A stretch of 64,000 nt of DNA, from positions 1,044,501 through 1,108,500 of the forward strand of contig JARUPU010000099.1 of the NCBI GenBank assembly GCA_030544235.1. The letters are read 5' to 3'. Both the position numbers and the translations under genes were made by a program. Of this stretch, positions 1 through 11,886 are shown piece after piece (the stretch's first letter is position 1; each line of letters starts with the position of its first letter). The notes under the pieces were generated by a model. It worked only from the letters and a program-made list of their open reading frames with translations. It ran no database searches and had not been told where the DNA came from. Origin of the DNA: Lepturacanthus savala. Taxonomy: Eukaryota; Chordata; Actinopteri; Scombriformes; Trichiuridae.

Positions 1-30
1 GGGTTAGGGTTAGGGTTAGGGTTAGGGTTA
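1..30 (+). repeat. Telomeric hexamer tract, left-truncated
   Basis: Five GGGTTA copies open the window. The tract belongs to a unit whose 150-bp block lies to the left of base 1. The G-rich strand is on top, the opposite of what the left end of a chromosome would show, so base 1 is not a native left telomere unless the sequence is reversed. Confidence 0.9.
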
Positions 31-111
31 GACTAGGGTTAGGGTTAGGCTCAGCGTTGGGGTATAGGGAACGAAACTACCAGGTATATCCCTCCCAGTG
101 ATTTTAAAGGT

Positions 112-119
112 GCTGCAGC
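112..119. other. GCTGCAGC palindrome, once per unit
   Basis: An 8-bp perfect palindrome with a CTGCAG (PstI) core lies mid-block in nearly every unit, flanked by GG and CC (GGTGCTGCAGCCCC). The core is lost at 9711 and its copies (CTGCATCC), at 9877 and its copies (GATGCAG), and at 53774 (CTGTAG). A restriction ladder of 162-198 bp is the expected physical signature of the array. Confidence 0.85.
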
Positions 120-142
120 CCCGAAACCGAAAATCATATAGA

Positions 143-155
143 AATTGAACCAATT
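143..155. other. Short AATTG/CAATT inverted repeat, once per unit
   Basis: AATTG and CAATT flank a 3-nt AAC loop. Loop-only variants occur (CGC at 5221 and copies, AAG at 33786 and copies), and the variant near 42960 shortens the loop to two bases with both arms kept. Arm-breaking variants also exist (AATTCAACC at 55767 and copies, ATTAAACC at 9911 and copies). No function can be assigned from sequence. Confidence 0.5.
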
Positions 156-180
156 CCTACACCCCCCAGTTAAGAATTTA

Positions 181-244
181 GGGTTAGGGTTAGGGTTAGA
201 CTAGGGTTAGGGTTAGGCTCAGCGTTGGGGTATAGAGAACGAAA
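181..244 (+). other. G-quadruplex-capable segment (representative)
   Basis: The end of each unit and start of the next gives n+2 G3 runs spaced by TTA or TTAGACTA, then GGGG and GGG in GTTGGGGTATAGGG. Even units with n=2 therefore exceed the four G-runs needed for an intramolecular quadruplex on the + strand. Telomeric TTAGGG repeats form quadruplexes in vitro; whether this array does so in cells is unknown. Confidence 0.7.
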
Positions 245-3200
245 CTACCAGGTATATCCCTCCCAGTGATTTTAAAGGTGCTGCAGCCCCGAAACCGAAA
301 ATCATATAGAAATTGAACCAATTCCTATACCCCCCAGTTAAGAATTTAGGGTTAGGGTTAGGGTTAGGGTTAGGGTTAGGGTTAGGGTTAGGGTTAGACT
401 AGGGTTAGGGTTAGGCTCAGCGTTGGGGTATAGGGAACGAAACTACTAGGTATATCCCTCCCAGTGATTTTAAAGGTGCTGCAGCCCCGAAACCGAAAAT
501 CATATAGAAATTGAACCAATTCCTACACCCCCCAGTTAAGAATTTAGGGTTAGGGTTAGGGTTAGACTAGGGTTAGGGTTAGGCTCAGCGTTGGGGTATA
601 GAGAACGAAACTACCAGGTATATCCCTCCCAGTGATTTTAAAGGTGCTGCAGCCCCGAAACCGAAAATCATATAGAAATTGAACCAATTCCTACACCCCC
701 CAGTTAAGAATTTAGGGTTAGGGTTAGGGTTAGGGTTAGGGTTAGGGTTAGACTAGGGTTAGGGTTAGGCTCAGCGTTGGGGTATAGGGAACGAAACTAC
801 CAGGTATATCCCTCCCAGTGATTTTAAAGGTGCTGCAGCCCCGAAACCGAAAATCATATAGAAATTGAACCAATTCCTACACCCCCCAGTTAAGAATTTA
901 GGGTTAGGGTTAGGGTTAGGGTTAGACTAGGGTTAGGGTTAGGCTCAGCGTTGGGGTATAGGGAACGAAACTACCAGGTATATCCCTCCCAGTGATTTTA
1001 AAGGTGCTGCAGCCCCGAAACCGAAAATCATATAGAAATTGAACCAATTCCTACACCCCCCAGTTAAGAATTTAGGGTTAGGGTTAGGGTTAGACTAGGG
1101 TTAGGGTTAGGCTTAGCGTTGGGGTATAGAGAACGAAACTACCAGGTATATCCCTCCCAGTGATTTTAAAGGTGCTGCAGCCCCGAAACCGAAAATCATA
1201 TAGAAATTGAACCAATTCCTACACCCCCCAGTTAAGAATTTAGGGTTAGGGTTAGGGTTAGGGTTAGGGTTAGACTAGGGTTAGGGTTAGGCTCAGCGTT
1301 GGGGTATAGGGAACGAAACTACCAGGTATATCCCTCCCAGTGATTTTAAAGGTGCTGCAGCCCCGAAACCGAAAATCATATAGAAATTGAACCAATTCCT
1401 ACACCCCCCAGTTAAGAATTTAGGGTTAGGGTTAGGGTTAGGGTTAGACTAGGGTTAGGGTTAGGCTCAGCGTTGGGGTATAGAGAACGAAACTACCAGG
1501 TATATCCCTCCCAGTGATTTAAAGGTGCTGCAGCCCCGAAACCGAAAATCATATAGAAATTGAACCAATTCCTACACCCCCCAGTTAAGAATTTAGGGTT
1601 AGGGTTAGGGTTAGGGTTAGGGTTAGGGTTAGACTAGGGTTAGGGTTAGGCTCAGCGTTGGGGTATAGGGAACGAAACTACCAGGTATATCCCTCCCAGT
1701 GATTTTAAAGGTGCTGCAGCCCCGAAACCGAAAATCATATAGAAATTGAACCAATTCCTACACCCCCCAGTTAAGAATTTAGGGTTAGGGTTAGGGTTAG
1801 GGTTAGACTAGGGTTAGGGTTAGGCTCAGCGTTGGGGTATAGGGAACGAAACTACCAGGTATATCCCTCCCAGTGATTTTAAAGGTGCTGCAGCCCCGAA
1901 ACCGAAAATCATATAGAAATTGAACCAATTCCTACACCCCCCAGTTAAGAATTTAGGGTTAGGGTTAGGGTTAGGGTTAGACTAGGGTTAGGGTTAGGCT
2001 CAGCGTTGGGGTATAGAGAACGAAACTACCAGGTATATCCCTCCCAGTGATTTTAAAGGTGCTGCAGCCCCGAAACCGAAAATCATATAGAAATTGAACC
2101 AATTCCTACACCCCCCAGTTAAGAATTTAGGGTTAGGGTTAGGGTTAGACTAGGGTTAGGGTTAGGCTCAGCGTTGGGGTATAGGGAACGAAACTACCAG
2201 GTATATCCCTCCCAGTGATTTTAAAGGTGCTGCAGCCCCGAAACCGAAAATCATATAGAAATTGAACCAATTCCTACACCCCCCAGTTAAGAATTTAGGG
2301 TTAGGGTTAGACTAGGGTTAGGGTTAGGCTCAGCGTTGGGGTATAGGGAACGAAACTACCAGGTATATCCCTCCCAGTGATTTTAAAGGTGCTGCAGCCC
2401 CGAAACCGAAAATCATATAGAAATTGAACCAATTCCTACACCCCCCAGTTAAGAATTTAGGGTTAGGGTTAGGGTTAGACTAGGGTTAGGGTTAGGCTTA
2501 GCGTTGGGGTATAGAGAACGAAACTACCAGGTATATCCCTCCCAGTGATTTTAAAGGTGCTGCAGCCCCGAAACCGAAAATCATATAGAAATTGAACCAA
2601 TTCCTACACCCCCCAGTTAAGAATTTAGGGTTAGGGTTAGGGTTAGGGTTAGGGTTAGACTAGGGTTAGGGTTAGGCTCAGCGTTGGGGTATAGGGAACG
2701 AAACTACCAGGTATATCCCTCCCAGTGATTTTAAAGGTGCTGCAGCCCCGAAACCGAAAATCATATAGAAATTGAACCAATTCCTACACCCCCCAGTTAA
2801 GAATTTAGGGTTAGGGTTAGGGTTAGGGTTAGACTAGGGTTAGGGTTAGGCTCAGCGTTGGGGTATAGAGAACGAAACTACCAGGTATATCTCTCCCAGT
2901 GATTTTAAAGGTGCTGCAGCCCCGAAACCGAAAATCATATAGAAATTGAACCAATTCCTACACCCCCCAGTTAAGAATTTAGGGTTAGGGTTAGGGTTAG
3001 GGTTAGGGTTAGGGTTAGACTAGGGTTAGGGTTAGGCTCAGCGTTGGGGTATAGGGAACGAAACTACCAGGTATATCCCTCCCAGTGATTTTAAAGGTGC
3101 TGCAGCCCCGAAACCGAAAATCATATAGAAATTGAACCAATTCCTACACCCCCCAGTTAAGAATTTAGGGTTAGGGTTAGGGTTAGGGTTAGACTAGGGT

Positions 3201-3867
3201 TAGGGTTAGGCTCAGCGTTGGGGTATAGGGAACGAAACTACCAGGTATATCCCTCCCAGTGATTTTAAAGGTGCTGCAGCCCCGAAACCGAAAATCATAT
3301 AGAAATTGAACCAATTCCTACACCCCCCAGTTAAGAATTTAGGGTTAGGGTTAGGGTTAGGGTTAGACTAGGGTTAGGGTTAGGCTCAGCGTTGGGGTAT
3401 AGAGAACGAAACTACCAGGTATATCCCTCCCAGTGATTTTAAAGGTGCTGCAGCCCCGAAACCGAAAATCATATAGAAATTGAACCAATTCCTACACCCC
3501 CCAGTTAAGAATTTAGGGTTAGGGTTAGGGTTAGACTAGGGTTAGGGTTAGGCTCAGCGTTGGGGTATAGGGAACGAAACTACCAGGTATATCCCTCCCA
3601 GTGATTTTAAAGGTGCTGCAGCCCCGAAACCGAAAATCATATAGAAATTGAACCAATTCCTACACCCCCCAGTTAAGAATTTAGGGTTAGGGTTAGACTA
3701 GGGTTAGGGTTAGGCTCAGCGTTGGGGTATAGGGAACGAAACTACCAGGTATATCCCTCCCAGTGATTTTAAAGGTGCTGCAGCCCCGAAACCGAAAATC
3801 ATATAGAAATTGAACCAATTCCTACACCCCCCAGTTAAGAATTTAGGGTTAGGGTTAGGGTTAGGGT
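199..3867 (+). repeat. Module R, copy 1
   Basis: Block of about 21 units in which standard TATAGGG units alternate with TATAGAG units (starts 199, 565, 1093, 1447 and others). Private markers are T at 328 (CCTATACC), a one-base deletion in the TTTT run at 1518, CTTAGCG in place of CTCAGCG at 1114 and 2499, and ATCTCTCCC at 2891. The two CTTAGCG units, 1385 bp apart, are both followed by five hexamers, so R contains its own internal duplication. The module ends at the first GGGTAGGG tract. Confidence 0.85.
349..396 (+). repeat. Longest GGGTTA tract (8 copies)
   Basis: Eight perfect GGGTTA hexamers separate the units starting at 199 and 397. With the two telomere-like G-runs after GACTA this gives ten closely spaced G3 tracts. 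An identical 8-copy tract lies at 12392-12439, exactly 12,043 bp away, as expected for a duplicated block. Tracts of seven copies occur at 36469-36510, 37369-37410, 44029-44070, 44755-44796, 49159-49200, 52039-52080, 60559-60600 and 63907-63948, so seven-copy tracts are a feature of the right half. Confidence 0.93.
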
Positions 3868-6800
3868 AGGGTTAGGGTTAGACTAGGGTTAGGGTTAGTC
3901 TCAGCGTTGGGGTATAGGGAACGAAACTACCAGGTATATCCCTCCCAGTGATTTTAAAGGTGCTGCAGCCCCGAAACCGAAAATCATATAGAAATTGAAC
4001 CAATTCCTACACCCCCCAGTTAAGAATTTAGGGTTAGGGTTAGGGTTAGGGTTAGACTAGGGTTAGGTTTAGGCTCAGCGTTGGGGTATAGGGAACGAAA
4101 CTACCAGGTATATCCCTCCCAGTGATTTTAAAGGTGCTGCAGCCCCGAAACCGAAAATCATATAGAAATTGAACCAATTCCTACACCCCCCAGTTAAGAA
4201 TTTAGGGTTAGGGTTAGGGTTAGACTAGGGTTAGGGTTAGGCTCAGCGTTGGGGTATAGGGAACGAAACTACCAGGTATATCCCTCCCAGTGATTTTAAA
4301 GGTGCTGCAGCCCCGAAACCGAAAATCATATAGAAATTGAACCAATTCCTACACCCCCCAGTTAAGAATTTAGGGTTAGGGTTAGGGTTAGGGTTAGGGT
4401 TAGACTAGGGTTAGGGTTAGGCTCAGCGTTGGGGTATAGGGAACGAAACTACCAGGTATATCCCTCCCAGTGATTTTAAAGGTGCTGCAGCCCCGAAACC
4501 GAAAATCATATAGAAATTGAACCAATTCCTACACCCCCCAGTTAAGAATTTAGGGTTAGGGTTAGGGTTAGGGTTAGACTAGGGTTAGGGTTAGGCTCAG
4601 CGTTGGGGTATAGGGAACGAAACTACCAGTTATATCCTTCCCAGTGATTTTAAAGGTGCTGCAGCCCCGAAACCGAAAATCATATAGAAATTGAACCAAT
4701 TCCTACACCCCCCAGTTAAGAATTTAGGATTAGGGTTAGGGTTAGGGTTAGACTGGGGTTAGGGTTAGGCTCAGCGTTGGGGTATAGGGAACGAAACTAC
4801 CAGGTATATCCCTCCCAGTGATTTTAAAGGTGCTGCAGCCCCGAAACCGAAAATCATATAGAAATTGAACCAATTCCTACACCCCCCAGTTAAGAATTTA
4901 GTGTTAGGGTTAGGGTTAGGGTTAGGGTTAGACTAGGGTTAGGGTTAGGCTCAGCGTTGGGGTATAGGGAACGAAACTACCAGGTATATCCCTCCCAGTG
5001 ATTTTAAAGGTGCTGCAGCCCCGAAACCGAAAATCATATAGAAATTGAACCAATTCCTACACCCCCCAGTTAAGAATTTAGGGTTAGGGTTAGGGTTAGG
5101 GTTAGACTAGGGTTAGGGTTAGTCTCAGCGTTGGGGTATAGGGAACGAAACTACCAGGTATATCCTTCCCAGTGATTTTAAAGGTGCTGCAGCCCCGAAA
5201 CCGAAAATCATATAGAAATTGCGCCAATTCCTACACCCCCCAGTTAAGAATTTAGGGTTAGGGTTAGGGTTAGGGTTAGACTAGGGTTAGGGTTAGGCTC
5301 AGCGTTGGGGTATAGGGAACGAAACTACCAGGTATATCCCTCCCAGTGATTTTAAAGGTGCTGCAGCCCCGAAACCGAAAATCATATAGAAATTGAACCA
5401 ATTCCTACACCCCCCAGTTAAGAATTTAGGGTTAGGGTTAGGGTTAGACTAGGGTTAGGGTTAGGCTCAGCGTTGGGGTATAGGGAACGAAACTACCAGG
5501 TATATCCCTCCCAGTGATTTTAAAGGTGCTGCAGCCCCGAAACCGAAAATCATATAGAAATTGAACCAATTCCTACACCCCCCAGTTAAGAATTTAGGGT
5601 TAGGGTTAGGGTTAGACTAGGGTTAGGGTTAGGCTCAGCGTTGGGGTATAGGGAACGAAACTACCAGTTATATCCCTCCCAGTGATTTTAAAGGTGCTGC
5701 AGCCCCGAAACCGAAAATAATATAGAAATTGAACCAATTCCTACACCCCCCAGTTAAGAATTTAGGGTTAGGGTTAGGGTTAGGGTTAGGGTTAGACTAG
5801 GGTTAGGGTTAGGCTCAGCGTTGGGGTATAGGGAACGAAACTACCAGGTATATCCCTCCCAGTGATTTTAAAGGTGCTGCAGCCCCGAAATCGAAAATAA
5901 TATAGAAATTGAACCAATTCCTACACCCCCCAGTTAAGAATTTAGGGTTAGGGTTAGGGTTAGGGTTAGGGTTAGACTAGGGTTAGGGTTAGGCTCAGCG
6001 TTGGGGTATAGGGAACGAAACTACCAGGTATATCCCTCCCAGTGATTTTAAAGGTGCTGCAGCTCCAAAACCGAAAATCATATAGAAATTGAACCAATTC
6101 CTACACCCCCCAGTTAAGAATTTAGGGTTAGGGTTAGGGTTAGGGTTAGACTAGGGTTAGGGTTAGGCTCAGCGTTGGGGTATAGGGAACGAAACTACCA
6201 GGTATATCCCTCCCAGTGATTTTAAAGGTGCTGCAGCCCCGAAACCGAAAATCATATAGAAATTGAACCAATTCCTACACCCCCCAGTTAAGAATTTAGG
6301 GTTAGGGTTAGACTAGGGTTAGGGTTAGGCTCAGCGTTGGGGTATAGGGAACGAAACTACCAGGTATATCCCTCCCAGTGATTTTAAAGGTGCTGCAGCC
6401 CCGAAACCGAAAATCATATAGAAATTGAACCAATTCCTACACCCCCCAGTTAAGAATTTAGGGTTAGGGTTAGGGTTAGGGTTAGACTAGGGTTAGGGTT
6501 AGGCTCAGCGTTGGGGTATAGAGAACGAAACTACCAGGTATATCCCTCCCAGTGATTTTAAAGGTGCTGCAGCCCCGAAACCGAAAATCATATAGAAATT
6601 GAACCAATTCCTACACCCCCCAGTTAAGAATTTAGGGTTAGGGTTAGGGTTAGACTAGGGTTAGGGTTAGGCTCAGCGTTGGGGTATAGGGAACGAAACT
6701 ACCAGGTATATCCCTCCCAGTGATTTTAAAGGTGCTGCAGCCCCGAAACCGAAAATCATATAGAAATTGAACCAATTCCTACACCCCCCAGTTAAGAATT

Positions 6801-6986
6801 TAGGGTTAGGGTTAGACTAGGGTTAGGGTTAGGCTCAGCGTTGGGGTATAGGGAACGAAACTACCAGGTATATCCCTCCCAGTGATTTTAAAGGTGCTGC
6901 AGCCCCGAAACCGAAAATCATATAGAAATTGAACCAATTCCTACACCCCCCAGTTAAGAATTTAGGGTTAGGGTTAGGGTTAGGGT
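3868..6986 (+). repeat. Module P (long form), copy 1
   Basis: Starts at a hexamer tract that has lost one T (GGGTAGGG) in front of a unit reading TTAGTCTCAG, then a unit with GTTAGGTTTAGG. Ordered private markers follow: CCAGTTATATCCTT (T4630), TTAGGATTAGGG near 4729, GACTGGGG near 4755, TTTAGTGTTAGG near 4900, ATTGCGCCAATT (5221), CCAGTTAT near 5667, CGAAAATAAT near 5719 and CGAAATCGAAAATAAT (5891). AGCTCCAAAACC at 6061 is found in the long form but not in the short form. The tail (6061-6986) holds units with only two hexamers and one TATAGAG unit. Total length is 3,119 bp. Confidence 0.85.
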
Positions 6987-9265
6987 AGGGTTAGGGTTAG
7001 ACTAGGGTTAGGGTTAGTCTCAGCGTTGGGGTATAGGGAACGAAACTACCAGGTATATCCCTCCCAGTGATTTTAAAGGTGCTGCAGCCCCGAAACCGAA
7101 AATCATATAGAAATTGAACCAATTCCTACACCCCCCAGTTAAGAATTTAGGGTTAGGGTTAGGGTTAGGGTTAGACTAGGGTTAGGTTTAGGCTCAGCGT
7201 TGGGGTATAGGGAACGAAACTACCAGGTATATCCCTCCCAGTGATTTTAAAGGTGCTGCAGCCCCGAAACCGAAAATCATATAGAAATTGAACCAATTCC
7301 TACACCCCCCAGTTAAGAATTTAGGGTTAGGGTTAGGGTTAGACTAGGGTTAGGGTTAGGCTCAGCGTTGGGGTATAGGGAACGAAACTACCAGGTATAT
7401 CCCTCCCAGTGATTTTAAAGGTGCTGCAGCCCCGAAACCGAAAATCATATAGAAATTGAACCAATTCCTACACCCCCCAGTTAAGAATTTAGGGTTAGGG
7501 TTAGGGTTAGGGTTAGGGTTATACTAGGGTTAGGGTTAGGCTCAGCGTTGGGGTATAGGGAACGAAACTACCAGGTATATCCCTCCCAGTGATTTTAAAG
7601 GTGCTGCAGCCCCGAAACCGAAAATCATATAGAAATTGAACCAATTCCTACACCCCCCAGTTAAGAATTTAGGGTTAGGGTTAGGGTTAGGGTTAGACTA
7701 GGGTTAGGGTTAGGCTCAGCGTTGGGGTATAGGGAACGAAACTACCAGTTATATCCTTCCCAGTGATTTTAAAGGTGCTGCAGCCCCGAAACCGAAAATC
7801 ATATAGAAATTGAACCAATTCCTACACCCCCCAGTTAAGAATTTAGGATTAGGGTTAGGGTTAGGGTTAGACTGGGGTTAGGGTTAGGCTCAGCGTTGGG
7901 GTATAGGGAACGAAACTACCAGGTATATCCCTCCCAGTGATTTTAAAGGTGCTGCAGCCCCGAAACCGAAAATCATATAGAAATTGAACCAATTCCTACA
8001 CCCCCCAGTTAAGAATTTAGTGTTAGGGTTAGGGTTAGGGTTAGGGTTAGACTAGGGTTAGGGTTAGGCTCAGCGTTGGGGTATAGGGAACGAAACTACC
8101 AGGTATATCCCTCCCAGTGATTTTAAAGGTGCTGCAGCCCCGAAACCGAAAATCATATAGAAATTGAACCAATTCCTACACCCCCCAGTTAAGAATTTAG
8201 GGTTAGGGTTAGGGTTAGGGTTAGACTAGGGTTAGGGTTAGTCTCAGCGTTGGGGTATAGGGAACGAAACTACCAGGTATATCCTTCCCAGTGATTTTAA
8301 AGGTGCTGCAGCCCCGAAACCGAAAATCATATAGAAATTGCGCCAATTCCTACACCCCCCAGTTAAGAATTTAGGGTTAGGGTTAGGGTTAGGGTTAGAC
8401 TAGGGTTAGGGTTAGGCTCAGCGTTGGGGTATAGGGAACGAAACTACCAGGTATATCCCTCCCAGTGATTTTAAAGGTGCTGCAGCCCCGAAACCGAAAA
8501 TCATATAGAAATTGAACCAATTCCTACACCCCCCAGTTAAGAATTTAGGGTTAGGGTTAGGGTTAGACTAGGGTTAGGGTTAGGCTCAGCGTTGGGGTAT
8601 AGGGAACGAAACTACCAGGTATATCCCTCCCAGTGATTTTAAAGGTGCTGCAGCCCCGAAACCGAAAATCATATAGAAATTGAACCAATTCCTACACCCC
8701 CCAGTTAAGAATTTAGGGTTAGGGTTAGGGTTAGACTAGGGTTAGGGTTAGGCTCAGCGTTGGGGTATAGGGAACGAAACTACCAGTTATATCCCTCCCA
8801 GTGATTTTAAAGGTGCTGCAGCCCCGAAACCGAAAATAATATAGAAATTGAACCAATTCCTACACCCCCCAGTTAAGAATTTAGGGTTAGGGTTAGGGTT
8901 AGGGTTAGGGTTAGACTAGGGTTAGGGTTAGGCTCAGCGTTGGGGTATAGGGAACGAAACTACCAGGTATATCCCTCCCAGTGATTTTAAAGGTGCTGCA
9001 GCCCCGAAATCGAAAATAATATAGAAATTGAACCAATTCCTACACCCCCCAGTTAAGAATTTAGGGTTAGGGTTAGGGTTAGGGTTAGGGTTAGACTAGG
9101 GTTAGGGTTAGGCTCAGCGTTGGGGTATAGGGAACGAAACTACCAGGTATATCCCTCCCAGTGATTTTAAAGGTGCTGCAGCCCCGAAACCGAAAATCAT
9201 ATAGAAATTGAACCAATTCCTACACCCCCCAGTTAAGAATTTAGGGTTAGGGTTAGGGTTAGGGT
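6987..9265 (+). repeat. Module P (short form), copy 2
   Basis: Direct tandem copy of 3868 onward at an offset of 3,119 bp. T7749 matches T4630, GCGCC at 8340 matches 5221 and T9010 matches T5891. It ends without the AGCTCC marker (plain AGCCCCG at 9180) and without the tail, giving 2,279 bp. The unit near 7522 reads GTTATACTAGG instead of GTTAGACTAGG; its 12,043-bp partner at 19565 keeps the G, so this substitution postdates the large duplication or is a sequencing error. Confidence 0.85.
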
Positions 9266-11886
9266 AGGGTTAGGGTTAGACTAGGGTTAGGGTTAGTCTC
9301 AGCGTTGGGGTATAGGGAACGAAACTACCAGGTATATCCCTCCCAGTGATTTTAAAGGTGCTGCAGCCCCGAAACCGAAAATCATATAGAAATTGAACCA
9401 ATTCCTACACCCCCCAGTTAAGAATTTAGGGTTAGGGTTAGGGTTAGGGTTAGACTAGGGTTAGGTTTAGGCTCAGCGTTGGGGTATAGGGAACGAAACT
9501 ACCAGGTATATCCCTCCCAGTGATTTTAAAGGTGCTGCAGCCCCGAAACCGAAAATCATATAGAAATTGAACCAATTCCTACACCCCCCAGTTAAGAATT
9601 TAGGGTTAGGGTTAGGGTTAGGGTTAGACTAGGGTTAGGGTTAGGCTCAGCGTTGGGGTATAGGGAACGAAACTACCAGGTATATCCCTCCCAGTGATTT
9701 TAAAGGTGCTGCATCCCCGAAACCGAAAATCATATAGAAATTGAACCAATTCCTACACCCCCCAGTTAAGAATTTAGGGTTAGGGTTAGGGTTAGACTAG
9801 GGTTAGGGTTAGGCTCAGCGTTGGGGTATAGGGAACGAAACTACCAGGTATATCCCTCCCAGTGATTTTAAAGGTGATGCAGCCCCGAAACCGAAAATCA
9901 TATAGAAATTAAACCAATTCCTACACCCCCCAGTTAAGCATTTAGGGTTAGGGTTAGGGTTAGGGTTAGACTAGGGTTAGGGTTAGGCTCAGATTTAGGG
10001 TATAGAGAACGAAACTACCAGGTATATCCCTCCCAGTGATTTTAAAGGTGCTGCAGCCCCGAAACCGAAAATCATATAGAAATTGAACCAATTCCTACAC
10101 CCCCCAGTTAAGAATTTAGGGTTAGGGTTAGGGTTAGACTAGGGTTAGGGTTAGGCTCAGCGTTGGGGTATAGGGAACGAAACTACCAGGTATATCCCTC
10201 CCAGTGATTTTAAAGGTGCTGCAGCCCCGAAACCGAAAATCATATAGAAATTGAACCAATTCCTACACCCCCCAGTTAAGAATTTAGGGTTAGGGTTAGG
10301 GTTAGGGTTAGGGTTAGACTAGGGTTAGGGTTAGGCTCAGCGTTGGGGTATAGGGAACGAAACTACCAGGTATATCCCTCCCAGTGATTTTAAAGGTGCT
10401 GCAGCCCCGAAACCGAAAATCATATAGAAATTGAACCAATTCCTACACCCCCCAGTTAAGAATTTAGGGTTAGGGTTAATGTTAGGGTTAGGGTTAGGGT
10501 TAGACTAGGGTTAGGGTTAGGCTCAGCGTTGGGGTATAGGGAACGAAACTACCAGGTATATCCCTCCCAGTGATTTTAAAGGTGCTGCAGCCCCGAAACT
10601 GAAAATCATATAGAAATTGAACCAATTCCTACACCCCCCAGTTAAGAATTTAGGGTTAGGGTTAGGGTTAGACTAGGGTTAGGGTTAGGCTCAGCGTTGG
10701 GGTATAGGGAACGAAACTACCAGGTATATCCCTCCCAGTGATTTTAAAGGTGCTGCAGCCCCGAAACCGAAAATCATATAGAAATTGAACCAATTCCTAC
10801 ACCCCCCAGTTAAGAATTTAGGGTTAGGGTTAGGGTTAGGGTTAGGGTTAGACTAGGGTTAGGGTTAGGCTCAGCGTTGGGGTATAGGGAACGAAACTAC
10901 CAGGTATATCCCTCCCAGTGATTTTAAAGGTGCTGCAGCCCCGAAACCGAAAATCATATAGAAATTGAACCAATTCCTACACCCCCCAGTTAAGAATTTA
11001 GGGTTAGGGTTAGGGTTAGGGTTAGGGTTAGACTAGGGTTAGGGTTAGGCTCAGCGTTGGGGTATAGGGAACGAAACTACCAGGTATATCCCTCCCAGTG
11101 ATTTTAAAGGTGCTGCAGCCCCAATACCGAAAATCATATAGAAATTGAACCAATTCCTACACCCCCCAGTTAAGAATTTAGGGTTAGGGTTAGGGTTAGG
11201 GTTAGACTAGGGTTAGGGTTAGGCTCAGCGTTGGGGTATAGGGAACGAAACTACCAGGTATATCCCTCCCAGTGATTTTAAAGGTGCTGCAGCCCCGAAA
11301 CCGAAAATCATATAGAAATTGAACCAATTCCTACACCCCCCAGTTAAGAATTTAGGGTTAGGGTTAGGGTTAGACTAGGGTTAGGGTTAGGCTCAGCGTT
11401 GGGGTACAGGGAACGAAACTACCAGGTATATCCCTCCAAGTGATTTTAAAGGTGCTGCAGCCCCGAAACCGAAAATCATATAGAAATTGAACCAATTCCT
11501 ACACCCCCCAGTTAAGCATTTAGGGTTAGGGTTAGGGTTAGGGTTAGACTAGGGTTAGGGTTAGGCTCAGCTTTAGGGTATAGAGAACGAAACTACCAGG
11601 TATATCCCTCCCAGTGATTTTAAAGGTGCTGCAGCCCCGAAACCGAAAATCATATAGAAATTGAACCAATTCCTACACCCCCCAGTTAAGAATTTAGGGT
11701 TAGGGTTAGGGTTAGACTAGGGTTAGGGTTAGGCTCAGCGTTGGGGTATAGGGAACGAAACTACCAGGTATATCCCTCCCAGTGATTTTAAAGGTGCTGC
11801 AGCCCCGAAACCGAAAATCATATAGAAATTGAACCAATTCCTACACCCCCCAGTTAAGAATTTAGGGTTAGGGTTAGGGTTAGGGT
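9266..11886 (+). repeat. Module Q, copy 1
   Basis: Begins with the same GGGTAGGG / TTAGTCTC / GTTAGGTTTAGG pair of units as P, then diverges. Ordered markers: CTGCATCCCC at 9711 (PstI-type CTGCAG site lost), GGTGATGCAG at 9877 (site also lost), ATTAAACC at 9911, AAGCATTTA at 9939, CAGATTTAGGG at 9991, GGTTAATGTTAGGG at 10480, CGAAACTGAAA near 10600, CCCCAATACC at 11123, GGTACAGGG at 11407 with CCAAGTG nearby, and CAGCTTTAGGG near 11571. Length is 2,621 bp to the next GGGTAGGG. Confidence 0.85.

Larger units (their letters stand above)
31..198 (+). repeat. First complete repeat unit (reference monomer, n=3)
   Basis: This unit serves as reference. Bases 31-49 are telomere-like (GAC, then TAGGGTTAGGGTTAGG). 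Bases 50-177 are the non-telomeric 128-bp segment, which runs from CTCAGCGTTGGGG through TATAGGGAACG, CTACCAGG, TTTTAAAGG, GCTGCAGC, CCCCGAAACCGAAAATC and a CACCCCCCAG C-tract to TTAAGAATT. Bases 178-180 restart the hexamer register (TTA before GGG), and 181-198 are three GGGTTA copies. The GACTA at the join (GGGTTA-GACTA-GGGTTA) is a 5-bp break in hexamer phase and a convenient unit boundary. The segment has four CpG sites. All six reading frames are closed by stops in every unit, so it is not coding. Confidence 0.95.

Noticed and set aside
1..30. True left chromosome telomere
   Set aside because: The strand is wrong (GGGTTA instead of CCCTAA on top), only five hexamers are present, and the preceding block is simply cut off.
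121..135. CENP-B box on the minus strand (TTTCGGTTTCGGGG)
   Set aside because: TTCG and CGGG are present but separated by 4 bases instead of the 7 required by the box, and the central A is missing. A centromeric role is not supported.
141..151. Minus-strand GGTTCAATTTC resembling a tRNA/SINE B box
   Set aside because: Ten of eleven positions fit the Pol III B-box consensus, but no A box lies at a workable distance upstream (only a G-rich run about 15 bp away, then CCCTAA repeats), and there is no cloverleaf, poly-A tail or target-site duplication.
31..198. Transposable element or its terminal repeats as the source of the unit
   Set aside because: No inverted or direct terminal repeats, poly-A tail or target-site duplication can be seen. 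The telomere hexamers on both sides are part of the repeat itself.
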